A DNA stretch of 44,847 nt from Candidatus Liptonbacteria bacterium (GCA_016194445.1 JACQBP010000045.1:1-44847); one strand, 5' to 3'; shown: positions 7,987-16,470, counted from the first letter of the stretch. Made by a program: numbers and translations. The notes: generated by a model from the sequence alone, not told the origin.

Positions 7987-8304
7987 CTAAACCTTACCTT
8001 TAGGATTATTAAACCAGCGCTGCAAAAGTGGCACACCGAAAAATAAAATACAAAAATTCAAAACCCCAGGAATTAAAGTTAGAATATGGTAATAAAAACT
8101 TGTATAATCGACGTCGTTAAAAAAGTTTGAGGGAAATACCTCATATAAAAACGCTGAGGGTAGGGAAAGTATATAATTAACCCCGATTGGTACCGCACAC
8201 CCTAATTCCTCACATTCGAAATTCAAAACCCACCAAGAAAGCAGGAAAAAGAGTATGTAGATAATACTTAGAGTTAAAATAAAACTTGATCGCTTGAGCT
8301 TCAT
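7987..8304 (-). CDS. Small membrane protein of unknown function
   Basis: 105 aa ORF with predicted TM segments. Confidence 0.55.
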   Translation of the reverse strand: MKLKRSSFILTLSIIYILFFLLSWWVLNFECEELGCAVPIGVNYILSLPSAFLYEVFPSNFFNDVDYTSFYYHILTLIPGVLNFCILFFGVPLLQRWFNNPKGKV

Positions 8305-8306
8305 AA

Positions 8307-9770
8307 TTATCCCTTCAACTTCAACCCTAAATCATCTAGTTGTTTCTTATCAACTTCGCTCGGCGCCCCCATCATCAAATCCCGCCCGTCTCCGGTCTTC
8401 GGAAACGCAATCACTTCCCGAATATTCGACTCGTTTTGATAAAGCATCACCAGCCGATCAATCCCCGGCGCAATCCCCCCGTGCGGCGGCACGCCATAAT
8501 TAAAAGCTTCAAACATGTGTCCAAATTGCTTTTCCACCTCCTCCGGTTTATTGCCCAAAAACTCAAAGACCCGCTTCAAAAGCGCCGGATCGTAAGTCCT
8601 GATTGACCCACCGCCCACCTCGTACCCGTTCAACACAAAATCATACTGGTACGCCGAAAGTTTTAACCCTTCTTTTTCGGAATCGAGCATCTTGAAAAGT
8701 TTTTTTGAGTTTTCACTCCCCGGTTTGAAATCGTCTGGCACAAGCGAGGTATCAAAAGTCGGAAAAGTAAACGGATGGTGCACGGCTCCGATCGAACCAT
8801 CATCTTTTTTCTCAAACATCGGAAAGTCCACCACAAACGCAAAGGCGAGTTCGTTTGGATCATTTTTGTCCTTTCTCAAGTCCGGCTTGTCGGAATGATA
8901 TTTCTTCATCACATCGACGTATTTCAATCGCGGAAATTTACCCGTGGTGAGCTTGCCGAATCCACCTTCCGCCGTCAAAGTCGAAATTTTTTTCTCTGGA
9001 AAAAGCTCGCTCGTGAGTTTGATAAACAATTCCTCCGTTAAATTTAAAATATCCTCTTGCGTCACAAAACTCATCTCCAAATCGAGCTGCGTAAACTCCG
9101 GTTGCCGGTCTCCGCGCGTGTCCTCGTCCCTAAAACACCTCACAATCTGGAAATATCTCTCGAGTCCGCCAACCATCAAAAGCTGTTTGTACTGCTGGGG
9201 CGACTGCGGTAAAGCGTAAAAATTCCCCTTTTGAAGTCGAGAGGGCACTAAATAATCTCTAGCTCCTTCTGGAGTAGACTTACCAAGATAGGGCGTCTCA
9301 ATTTCCACGAAACCTCTCTCGCTCAAAAAATCCCGAATGTATTTCGTAACCTTATGCCGAACCATCAAGTTTCTCGTTAGTCGTTCCCGTCGTAAGTCAA
9401 GATACCGATACTTCATCCTCACATCCTCTCCAATCTCCCGCCCATCGGTATCAAGCGGCATCGGTAATTCTTTCGAAGCGCTCAAAATCTCCAAACCCGT
9501 TGCCTGAATTTCGTAAGCGCCGGTCGCAATTTTATTGTTCACTAACTTTTCCGGCCGCTTCGCCACTTTACCCATCACCTTCACCACATACTCCAATCTC
9601 AAATCCCCCGCTTCTTTCATCTCCGGCCCAAAAACAACTTGAACAAGTCCCGAGCGATCCCTTAAATCAATAAAGACAAGCTTCCCGTGATCCCGCCTCG
9701 AATGCACCCAACCAAAAAGCTGAACTTCTTTGCCTTCATGTTTTACAACTTCCGCTGTTGATATCCGCAT
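8307..9770 (-). CDS. aspS: Aspartyl-tRNA synthetase
   Basis: LFGWVHSRRDHGKLVFIDLRDRSGLVQVVF...RDEDTRGDRQPEFTQLDLEMSF...PPHGGIAPGIDRLVML. Confidence 0.94.
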   Translation of the reverse strand: MRISTAEVVKHEGKEVQLFGWVHSRRDHGKLVFIDLRDRSGLVQVVFGPEMKEAGDLRLEYVVKVMGKVAKRPEKLVNNKIATGAYEIQATGLEILSASKELPMPLDTDGREIGEDVRMKYRYLDLRRERLTRNLMVRHKVTKYIRDFLSERGFVEIETPYLGKSTPEGARDYLVPSRLQKGNFYALPQSPQQYKQLLMVGGLERYFQIVRCFRDEDTRGDRQPEFTQLDLEMSFVTQEDILNLTEELFIKLTSELFPEKKISTLTAEGGFGKLTTGKFPRLKYVDVMKKYHSDKPDLRKDKNDPNELAFAFVVDFPMFEKKDDGSIGAVHHPFTFPTFDTSLVPDDFKPGSENSKKLFKMLDSEKEGLKLSAYQYDFVLNGYEVGGGSIRTYDPALLKRVFEFLGNKPEEVEKQFGHMFEAFNYGVPPHGGIAPGIDRLVMLYQNESNIREVIAFPKTGDGRDLMMGAPSEVDKKQLDDLGLKLKG

Positions 9771-9807
9771 TTGAATAATACGCCTAGTATTCTAGAATTA
9801 TATGTAA

Positions 9808-10302
9808 ATGCTGACCTTCGAGCAAATGCTCATTAACCTCATCGTGGCTCTGGCCCTCGGCGCGCTGATCGGCGTCGAACGCGAATTCGCCGGCAAAGAA
9901 GCCGGTATTCGTACCTCCATGTTGGTGGCCGGTGGAGCGACCATCTTCTCGATGATTGCCTTAACTCTCCCGGAGTTGATTGGCAAAAACGTCACCAACT
10001 ACGCCCAAGCCATCACCGTCCAAAACGCCGGTTTTCTAAACATCATTGCCAATATCGTGGTCGGCATCGGTTTCCTCGGCGCCGGCATCATCATCAAAAA
10101 TAAAAACCATGTGCATGGCTTAACCACCGCCGCCGACATCTGGATGACTTCCGCGATCGGTGTCTTGGTCGGCATCGGTCTCGTCCAATTCGCTATCATC
10201 TCCGCCATCATCGTCTCTGGTCTTCTCTTCTTATTCCGTAAAATGAAAATCTCCGAACGCATCGACAAAGACTTCCCCGGCAAAGACGACGACGGGAACT
10301 AG
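9808..10302 (+). CDS. MgtC/SapB family protein
   Basis: ALALGALIGVEREFAGKEAGIRTSMLVAGGA...GIGFLGAGIIIK...TTAADIWMTSAIGVLVGIG. Confidence 0.9.
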   Translation: MLTFEQMLINLIVALALGALIGVEREFAGKEAGIRTSMLVAGGATIFSMIALTLPELIGKNVTNYAQAITVQNAGFLNIIANIVVGIGFLGAGIIIKNKNHVHGLTTAADIWMTSAIGVLVGIGLVQFAIISAIIVSGLLFLFRKMKISERIDKDFPGKDDDGN

Positions 10303-10337
10303 ATTTGCAAGAAAACCTCCGAAACTACCCAAGTCAT

Positions 10338-11213
10338 ATGAATTTACCAAAAATAGATAAAAACCTGAACGACCGCGGTGGTATACAAACTTCACTGCTT
10401 TTAATTTTAGCCATATTAGTCATAGGATTAGTAGGAGTTATTTTATTCTTCTACTTTCTTATGTCCCCATTCTATTCCGAGGGAAAACACAATTACCAAC
10501 TTTGGATTATGCCACTAGTCCCGATTTGGGTAATTTTAATGTACAGCATAATAAAAAAACTCGCGCAAAAAACCACGAAGCGCCTCGGTACTAGATCAGA
10601 GCCAAACCGCACCATAGTAGTTATAGCGACAATACTCGCACTAATCCCGTTTGGATACATTATCTACGCTCTTGGCAGGGCAGAAATTAACAATTTTGTA
10701 GCTTCAAAACAGATTAGAGTAGCAAATAAGTGTGCGGACTTCTTTTCAGAAAACTTCCAAATAACAGAGATCTACAATGAAAGACTTGTGCCAGAAGAAA
10801 AAGCCATAAAAATAACAGCGAAAACATCCGTCACAACACCAATACTCCTTACTATTAGTGAGCCTGATGGAACCCTCTACGAGGAGCCGATCGAAAAAGA
10901 TCATCTAGTTTTGAATCTTGATTTTGATATCACGGAAAACCCAATGCTGACACAATATCGGAGAAGTGAGATATTAGTAGAACCTGGAACTAAAAGTATA
11001 GACTTCGTGATAACTCCAAGTAAATTTCTTACTAAACCAAATTATTACAATAAAATAGCGTTAGACAACTGGGTAAGTGGAAAATCATTTAGCCTCAGGC
11101 GTCTGGCTCTCTACGCTCGAGATCAATCAAACTGCAGTTCCACTTCAGCATTCATTAGCGCATACGGCTCTTACGCAACCAGGAAATATACGAAACAAGA
11201 TCTAGGTCTCTAA
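10338..11213 (+). CDS. Hypothetical membrane protein
   Basis: Long ORF with several N-terminal TM segments; start at internal ATG chosen, uncertain. Confidence 0.6.
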   Translation: MNLPKIDKNLNDRGGIQTSLLLILAILVIGLVGVILFFYFLMSPFYSEGKHNYQLWIMPLVPIWVILMYSIIKKLAQKTTKRLGTRSEPNRTIVVIATILALIPFGYIIYALGRAEINNFVASKQIRVANKCADFFSENFQITEIYNERLVPEEKAIKITAKTSVTTPILLTISEPDGTLYEEPIEKDHLVLNLDFDITENPMLTQYRRSEILVEPGTKSIDFVITPSKFLTKPNYYNKIALDNWVSGKSFSLRRLALYARDQSNCSSTSAFISAYGSYATRKYTKQDLGL

Positions 11214-11788
11214 AAATGTATCCAAAATCTCCACTTCCTTTTCTTCCAATACGGCCCCGCATAATTCACGCCCACTCTAGGGCCTCTTTTAATTTGTGAC
11301 TCGAGAAATTTTACGCCTCGATTTTCCACCCAAAGTCCAGATTTTTTACTTGCCGGCATTCCGTTCAATTTTTTATCAATCCTCAAAAACTTGGTGAGTT
11401 TCGCCGGCCCGTTAAAACCTTCGACACCTCTAATTAGTATCGCCGCCGGATAATCCTTCTCCCTCGTCACAATATTCAGCATCCAGTGCATCCCGTATGT
11501 AAAATAAACATACCAATGTCCCGCCGGCCCAAACATAATCGAATTTCGAATCGTCTTCCCCCGCGCCGCGTGTGAAGCTTTGTCATTAAATCCATCATAA
11601 ACTTCAACTTCGCGGATCACTAACGATATTTGGTTATTTTTAATAAGTTCGCGAAGTTGTCCGGAGGTTTTCCGGAGGACTACTATTTCTTTTTTACTAA
11701 AGCGCCGAACCAAAAATTTCCCCAGCAACTCCTTCGCCACTAAAACTGTATCCCGCTCAAAAAACCTTCTTGATAAAATCCGGCGCAT
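11210..11788 (-). CDS. DNA-3-methyladenine glycosylase (AAG/MPG family)
   Basis: LAKELLGKFLVRR...EVEVYDGFNDKASHAARGKTIRNSIMFGPAGHWYVYFTYGMHWMLNIVT...GPAKLTKFL. Confidence 0.92.
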   Translation of the reverse strand: MRRILSRRFFERDTVLVAKELLGKFLVRRFSKKEIVVLRKTSGQLRELIKNNQISLVIREVEVYDGFNDKASHAARGKTIRNSIMFGPAGHWYVYFTYGMHWMLNIVTREKDYPAAILIRGVEGFNGPAKLTKFLRIDKKLNGMPASKKSGLWVENRGVKFLESQIKRGPRVGVNYAGPYWKKRKWRFWIHF

Positions 11789-11829
11789 AAATCAAATTTT
11801 AGCAAAAGTTCCCAAAAACCCGCCAACTA

Positions 11830-11927
11830 AACTATCTAACGATCGTAAGATAGTTGAGTTTGAAAAAACATCCCCACCATCCCTCTCTTACCCACTATAG
11901 TATCTAACGATCGCCGGATACTATAGT
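11830..11927. repeat. Pair of hairpins with identical core TATCTAACGATCG
   Basis: AACTATCT-aacgatcgta-AGATAGTT (11830..11855) and ACTATAGTATC-taacgatcgccg-GATACTATAGT (11894..11927); 13-nt core shared. Confidence 0.8.
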
Positions 11928-11955
11928 AAAAACAAAACACCCCGCCGAAGCGGGG
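11926..11955 (-). terminator. Intrinsic terminator of rnpB
   Basis: Minus strand CCCCGCTTCGGCGGGG TGTTTTGTTTTTAC. Confidence 0.85.
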
Positions 11956-12301
11956 CATTTTATGGCAATTCATAAGCGGGATTCTGTCTCGCCCGTCATA
12001 GCTTTCGCGACGGCGGGATTAACGATCATTTATCTGGGCCTTTGATTACTCGCAGGCTCAAGCGGCACTTCCGAAAACAGCTTGCGCTGTTCGGACACGA
12101 CCTTGCACTCGATAAGGATTTAGCCGTTTCACCTCTGTCTTTTTATCCCTATAACAGAGTTAGACCAAACTAGCTTGGGATTGGATCTCCCTCGTCCTTT
12201 CGAACGAGAGCGTCACTGCTCGCACCTCTACGCTTACGCGCGACGGCTGTTAGCCGCTACCTTTTTATCCTGTTTACACAGGAGAGTGTCCCGACTTTCC
12301 T

Positions 12302-12320
12302 CCCCCCACCACTTTTCATG
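12302..12320. repeat. Arm of perfect 19-bp inverted repeat (P3 3' strand)
   Basis: CCCCCCACCACTTTTCATG; exact reverse complement at 12574..12592. Confidence 0.97.
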
Positions 12321-12576
12321 CCGACTCGAGACTACCTTTTATTCGCTTTACTAATTCTTTATAAGAATTTTTAAACTGCTTCAGCTTTCTTTCTCGAGTC
12401 AGGGCATCTAACTTAGATCGGTAGATTTCACAGTAGACAAGAACGAAAGGACCTCTGTGTTTCGTTGATTTAGTATCACCCGCATTATGCTCAGATAGCC
12501 GACGCTTCAAATCATTAGTGACACCAATATACAACCTACCGTCCTTTGTACTTTTCAAGACATAAACGCAATACAT
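12316..12576 (-). CDS. Small GIY-YIG nuclease-family protein (UPF0213/YhbQ-like), located in the P3 loop of rnpB
   Basis: MYCVYVLKSTKDGRLYIGVTNDLKRRLSEHNAG...LDALTRERKLKQFKNSYKELVKRI; intact GIY-YIG core. Confidence 0.9.
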   Translation of the reverse strand: MYCVYVLKSTKDGRLYIGVTNDLKRRLSEHNAGDTKSTKHRGPFVLVYCEIYRSKLDALTRERKLKQFKNSYKELVKRIKGSLESA

Positions 12577-12592
12577 GAAAAGTGGTGGGGGG
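12574..12592. repeat. Arm of perfect 19-bp inverted repeat (P3 5' strand)
   Basis: CATGAAAAGTGGTGGGGGG; exact reverse complement of 12302..12320. Confidence 0.97.
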
Positions 12593-12616
12593 CGATCGTC
12601 TGAATTACCAACCCCA

Positions 12617-12645
12617 ACTATACCCTATACCAACCAAAATAGCAA
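12617..12645 (-). promoter_or_regulatory. Candidate rnpB promoter
   Basis: Minus strand TTGCTA (12640..12645) - 17 nt - TATAGT (12617..12622); P1 5' strand GGTAATTC starts 7 nt downstream of -10. Confidence 0.75.
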
Positions 12646-12747
12646 TATGTGGTAATAACGTCTAAGAAAAAATTTATTTCCGAAACCATAAGCGAGAGGC
12701 GAGGTAGAAATCAGTTAGCGAGTAATTTTAATGACTCTTATGTAAAA

Positions 12748-12886
12748 GCAAACAAGATATTCCTTTGGCGCGGCTCGGAGGCCGAGCGGGCAGGGTGTCC
12801 CGCCTTGGCGGGACGAGCGAGGCCGGAGTGCCAGCGAAAGTTCTCGCTGGGAACTTGAGTGGTAGTCAAAGGAATATCTTGTTTGC
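12748..12886. repeat. Structured intergenic element, copy A
   Basis: Perfect 20-bp terminal inverted repeat GCAAACAAGATATTCCTTTG; interior near-identical to copy B. Confidence 0.9.
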
Positions 12887-12941
12887 ACCCTTAAGCTGAA
12901 GCGGGTTGAAGAAATAAACTTTTTCTTAACAAAACTATCTT

Positions 12942-13178
12942 CTACTTCAGTCCCAAAAGCTCCATCAAATACCTCTTATCAAACCCAACCACAATTTTCC
13001 CGCCCACATCGATGACCGGCACTCCCAACTGGCCGGACTTATCCACCATCTCTTTTCGAGCTTCAAGATTCGTCGCCACATCCTTCTCCTCAAACTCCAC
13101 CCCCTTTTCTTTAAAAAGCGCTTTGGCCATCTTGCAATAAACGCAAGTCGGCGTGGAATAAATTATTACTTTAGACAT
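12942..13178 (-). CDS. Glutaredoxin family protein
   Basis: MSKVIIYSTPTCVYCKMAKALFKEKGVEFEEKDV...GVPVIDVGGKIVVGFDK. Confidence 0.92.
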   Translation of the reverse strand: MSKVIIYSTPTCVYCKMAKALFKEKGVEFEEKDVATNLEARKEMVDKSGQLGVPVIDVGGKIVVGFDKRYLMELLGLK

Positions 13179-13180
13179 GA

Positions 13181-13489
13181 TTATCGGTGTGATATAACCT
13201 TCTCAATTTTAGAAATTCTCTCCTCAAGCAAATTGTATTCATCACGGCCAACCTTAATCTTAACATCACCCCTAACAATGTGAAGTTCCATTTTTATTTC
13301 TTCAATATCCACCGTATTTTTAGCCACCATATCTCGGATTAACACTAGCTGTTGCTGAATACCAAAAGTTGACTCGGCAATGAGCTTAACTTGCGACTCA
13401 AAACTTTCAGTCAACACTCCCAGATAACGTTGATATTCATTTCTCTGATCAGTTAAAATCTTCTCCAGTTTTTGGTCGTTTATTTCCAT
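13181..13489 (-). CDS. Hypothetical coiled-coil protein
   Basis: 102 aa, heptad-like charged/hydrophobic pattern; abuts glutaredoxin gene. Confidence 0.55.
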   Translation of the reverse strand: MEINDQKLEKILTDQRNEYQRYLGVLTESFESQVKLIAESTFGIQQQLVLIRDMVAKNTVDIEEIKMELHIVRGDVKIKVGRDEYNLLEERISKIEKVISHR

Positions 13490-13579
13490 GCTTCTATTCT
13501 ACTTCTAGGTTTTGATACACGTCAAGAGTTAAATAATTCGCTCCGGAACCAAATGATTCCGGAGCTAGACTGTGTTATC

Positions 13580-13807
13580 CTAAGCAACCACCGACACAGG
13601 CATCTCGATCAGTCGATGGTCGTAGGGATTGGTTGGGCTCCTCAAAACAGGATACGTCGCTGACTGATAAGCCACGCGGAGGCCGTCTACAAATTTCTTA
13701 GCCTCCTCAAAAGCAGCTGCCCAATCATTCGCAAGTATAACCCGAATTGTTATGAAGCCAGGGCATCTGTAATCTGCCTCTTCCGATTGAAACAAAAACG
13801 CCTTCAC
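13580..13807 (-). CDS. Hypothetical small protein, GTG start
   Basis: Strong SD GAGGAGGT upstream of GTG; downstream hairpin GCTCCGGAATCATTTGGTTCCGGAGC. Confidence 0.55.
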   Translation of the reverse strand: MKAFLFQSEEADYRCPGFITIRVILANDWAAAFEEAKKFVDGLRVAYQSATYPVLRSPTNPYDHRLIEMPVSVVA

Positions 13808-13868
13808 TTAGACCTCCTCTCTATTTGATGTAGAAACCAAATTAGCCACCACTAGTATATTTAAAAAC

Positions 13869-14297
13869 CTACCTTTTGTCCAACTCCCTATTCACCAACC
13901 TATCCGCCCGCTTATTTTGTTCCCTCGGGATATGTTTAAACTCCACCTTCTTAAAATCCAACCTCAAATTCCAAACTTCAACAAATAGTGGCTGCAAATC
14001 CGGTTCTTTGATCTTATACTCCCCATTCAACTGCTTCACAATCAACTCCGAATCCATCCGCACCTCAACCTCCGCCTCCCCTGCCTTCTTGCCCCCCAAA
14101 AGCGCCTTGGCTTTTTTGAGAGCGAATACGAGCGCCAAATACTCCGCTTTGTTGTTTGTCATCTCTCCCAAATATTCTGAATACTCCTTGCTCCCCACCA
14201 CCACCCCCAAAGCCGCTGGTCCTGGGTTCCCCCTAGCGCCTCCGTCGGTATAAATTATCAATTTCTTATCTCCGAAAAGTTTGGCCGATCTAACCAT
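13869..14297 (-). CDS. rnhA: Ribonuclease HI family protein
   Basis: LIIYTDGGARGNPGPAALGVVV...NNKAEYLALVFALKKA...VRMDSELIVKQLNGEYKIK. Confidence 0.92.
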   Translation of the reverse strand: MVRSAKLFGDKKLIIYTDGGARGNPGPAALGVVVGSKEYSEYLGEMTNNKAEYLALVFALKKAKALLGGKKAGEAEVEVRMDSELIVKQLNGEYKIKEPDLQPLFVEVWNLRLDFKKVEFKHIPREQNKRADRLVNRELDKR

Positions 14298-15234
14298 TTA
14301 AAACTTTAATTAATTCGTGAACGATTCGCATCGCCTCTCTCTTATTTTTGATCCCCGTAATCCCCGCCGCCCTCGCGTGTCCTCCCGCTTTGAATCCATA
14401 TCGCTCGCGCACTAATTTTCTCAAATCGTGCTTGTGTGATTTTGGCCTCCAGGGATTGGCCCCCACTGCCACCCGAAAAACTTTTCCGCTTTTTAAGAGC
14501 GTCACAATATAGCTCAAACTTGGCACTAAAAAGTGCGGCGCAAACCGCACTCTTTCCACTTCGCCCAAACTCAAATCAATAAAACAAACTTTATCAAAAA
14601 TTTGAAGATTTTTCCGATGATACTCCAAACTCTCCTTTATTTTCGCTAGAACATTTTTCACTACCGCCATCACCCTTCTATCTTTGGCCACTTTGACCAA
14701 ATCTTTTCGACTTAGCTCCTCAATCACCCACCGCACTGGATCACCCTTTTGAGATTTTTGATCAAGATAACTGTCAATCTGAAGCGCTGGCGCATTGAGT
14801 TCGATTGTATCTTTCGCCGACTTATATTTGGCCGCATCCACAATATCCGCCCACTTAACTAAATCTTTAATATACCTACTCGGCCTATATCCAAACTTCT
14901 TTACCAAAACATCGAAGACTAAATGGCAACAAGATTCGTATTTAAAATTCAAATTGAGATATTTTGTTCTCTTAAATTTCTTTTCCCAATCCGGTCGAAT
15001 AAAGGTTGATAAATGATGATCAAAAAAGAAAGCGGCTTTGGGGTGGTAGTAGAAATCAAAAATCACCACTGGATTTTTAGACCTTTTCACCATTCTGTCC
15101 CAGTTCGACCGAGCGTAATGATCCACCGCAAAATAATTAGCCACCGAATCGCCGCGCGATCGCAGATATTCCAAAAACACCGCCGATGAAACTCTCCCAT
15201 CAAAATCGTTGTGAAAATAAACGTCGTACTTCAT
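14290..15234 (-). CDS. DHH/DHHA1-type phosphoesterase
   Basis: DVYFHNDFDGRVSSAVF, FDHHLSTF, FKAGGHARAAGITG. Confidence 0.8.
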   Translation of the reverse strand: MKYDVYFHNDFDGRVSSAVFLEYLRSRGDSVANYFAVDHYARSNWDRMVKRSKNPVVIFDFYYHPKAAFFFDHHLSTFIRPDWEKKFKRTKYLNLNFKYESCCHLVFDVLVKKFGYRPSRYIKDLVKWADIVDAAKYKSAKDTIELNAPALQIDSYLDQKSQKGDPVRWVIEELSRKDLVKVAKDRRVMAVVKNVLAKIKESLEYHRKNLQIFDKVCFIDLSLGEVERVRFAPHFLVPSLSYIVTLLKSGKVFRVAVGANPWRPKSHKHDLRKLVRERYGFKAGGHARAAGITGIKNKREAMRIVHELIKVLNG

Positions 15235-16328
15235 TTTTTAGATTTTTCGAGAGCCTCTATCCCAGGAAGTTTTTCCCCCGCCAAAAATTCAAGCATCGCT
15301 CCCCCGCCAGTAGAGACAAAGCCAAACTTATTAAAAAATCCATACTCTCGCAAAAACATCACCGTCTCTCCCCCACCGGCCAAAGAAAAACATTTTTTAT
15401 TTGAAACTATGGCTCGCGCAACCGCCAAAGATCCCCTCTCAAATCCTTTCTTTTCAAAAAGCCCCATCGGCCCATTCCAAATCACCGTCCTAGCCTTGCT
15501 GATCTCCGCGGCAAAGAGCTTCTCGGTTCTCGGCCCAATATCCAGAATTCTTTTATTTTTTATATGGTAATCAATCGGCAAAACTAATTTTTTATATTTA
15601 AGGAGCGGCAGAAAAGCTTTCCGATTATCTTTTTCGGCCAGTGAGTCCCCAATATCCACTCCTTTAATCCAAAGCAAAGTGTTAGCCGGCTCTCCCCCAA
15701 CAATAAACCGATCCGCTTTTTTTCGGAAAAACTTCAAAATCCCCAACTTATCTCCCGCCTTACCTCCCCCTAAAACAATCAAGGTTGGTTTCTTAGGGTT
15801 GGCCACCACGTGCGAAAGATATTTAATCTCCCTCTCGAGCTGAAATCCGGCATAGGACGGCAAAAATTCTGTAATCGCGGCCACCGAAGTGTCGTTGCGG
15901 TGTGAAATCGGAAAACCTTCATTCACATAAAAATCTCCCAAATGGGCCAACTTTTTAGCCAACTCTCGGCTGTTTTGATATTCTCCCTTTAGAAATCGGA
16001 TATTCTCCAAAACAAAAACTGATCCGGGGTTGGCTTGGTCTAAAATTTTTTTGATATCACCGAACCGAAAATGAGGTATAAAACTTATTTTTTTGCCGAG
16101 CAGCCGAGCTAATTTTTGAGAATCTTTTCGTAAACTGAACTTCTTTTCAAACCCCTTAGGCCTACCCCTGTGGCTCAGAGCTAAAACCTTACACTTTCTT
16201 TTTAACAAAAACTTTAGAGTCGGAATTGCCGTCTCCATCCGCCAAGTGTCTTCCGTATTGAAATCCAACCGTACAACTGCCGTGCTCCCCAACCTTTTCT
16301 TACCTACTTTACTTAAATATCTAATCAT
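15231..16328 (-). CDS. pgk: Phosphoglycerate kinase
   Basis: AVVRLDFN...LSHRGRPKG...FVLENIRFLKGE...VLGGGKAGDKLGIL...VIWNGPMGLFE. Confidence 0.93.
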   Translation of the reverse strand: MIRYLSKVGKKRLGSTAVVRLDFNTEDTWRMETAIPTLKFLLKRKCKVLALSHRGRPKGFEKKFSLRKDSQKLARLLGKKISFIPHFRFGDIKKILDQANPGSVFVLENIRFLKGEYQNSRELAKKLAHLGDFYVNEGFPISHRNDTSVAAITEFLPSYAGFQLEREIKYLSHVVANPKKPTLIVLGGGKAGDKLGILKFFRKKADRFIVGGEPANTLLWIKGVDIGDSLAEKDNRKAFLPLLKYKKLVLPIDYHIKNKRILDIGPRTEKLFAAEISKARTVIWNGPMGLFEKKGFERGSLAVARAIVSNKKCFSLAGGGETVMFLREYGFFNKFGFVSTGGGAMLEFLAGEKLPGIEALEKSKK

Positions 16329-16433
16329 TCTCTTACTCTTATAAATTCGCGTTATTGAAATAGATTCGTATATTCGTGATTACTCAAAAAATCTAATCAT
16401 TCTGAAAGCCTTTCCATTATAACAAAAAAAGTG

Positions 16434-16463
16434 TGCCCCCGCATCTCAACGAGATGCGGGGGC
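16434..16463 (-). terminator. Intrinsic terminator
   Basis: Minus strand GCCCCCGCATCTCGTTGAGATGCGGGGGC followed by ACACTTTTTTTG. Confidence 0.85.
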
Positions 16464-16470
16464 AATTCAG

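Larger units (their letters stand above)
11964..12609 (-). ncRNA. rnpB: RNase P RNA (bacterial type A-like) with an ORF embedded in P3
   Basis: Minus strand: GAGGAAAGTCGGGAC (P4 5'), AGATAAATGATCG, ACAGAATCCCGCTTAT (P4 3'). P1: GGUAAUUC (12602..12609)/GAAUUGCC (11964..11971). P2: GACGAUC (12594..12600)/GAUCGUU (12021..12027). P3 arms 12574..12592 and 12302..12320. Confidence 0.93.

Noticed and set aside
11830-11927. Possible CRISPR-like repeats around TATCTAACGATCG
   Set aside because: Only two copies, each within its own palindrome, no regular spacers or cas genes.
12316-12576. Treating the GIY-YIG ORF as an ordinary neighbour of rnpB
   Set aside because: P1/P2 5' strands and the promoter lie beyond the ORF, and the perfect 19-bp arms bracket it exactly.
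12649-12858. Plus-strand ORF of 69 aa
   Set aside because: Lies largely across structured element A; composition follows the hairpin sequence, no protein-family signal.
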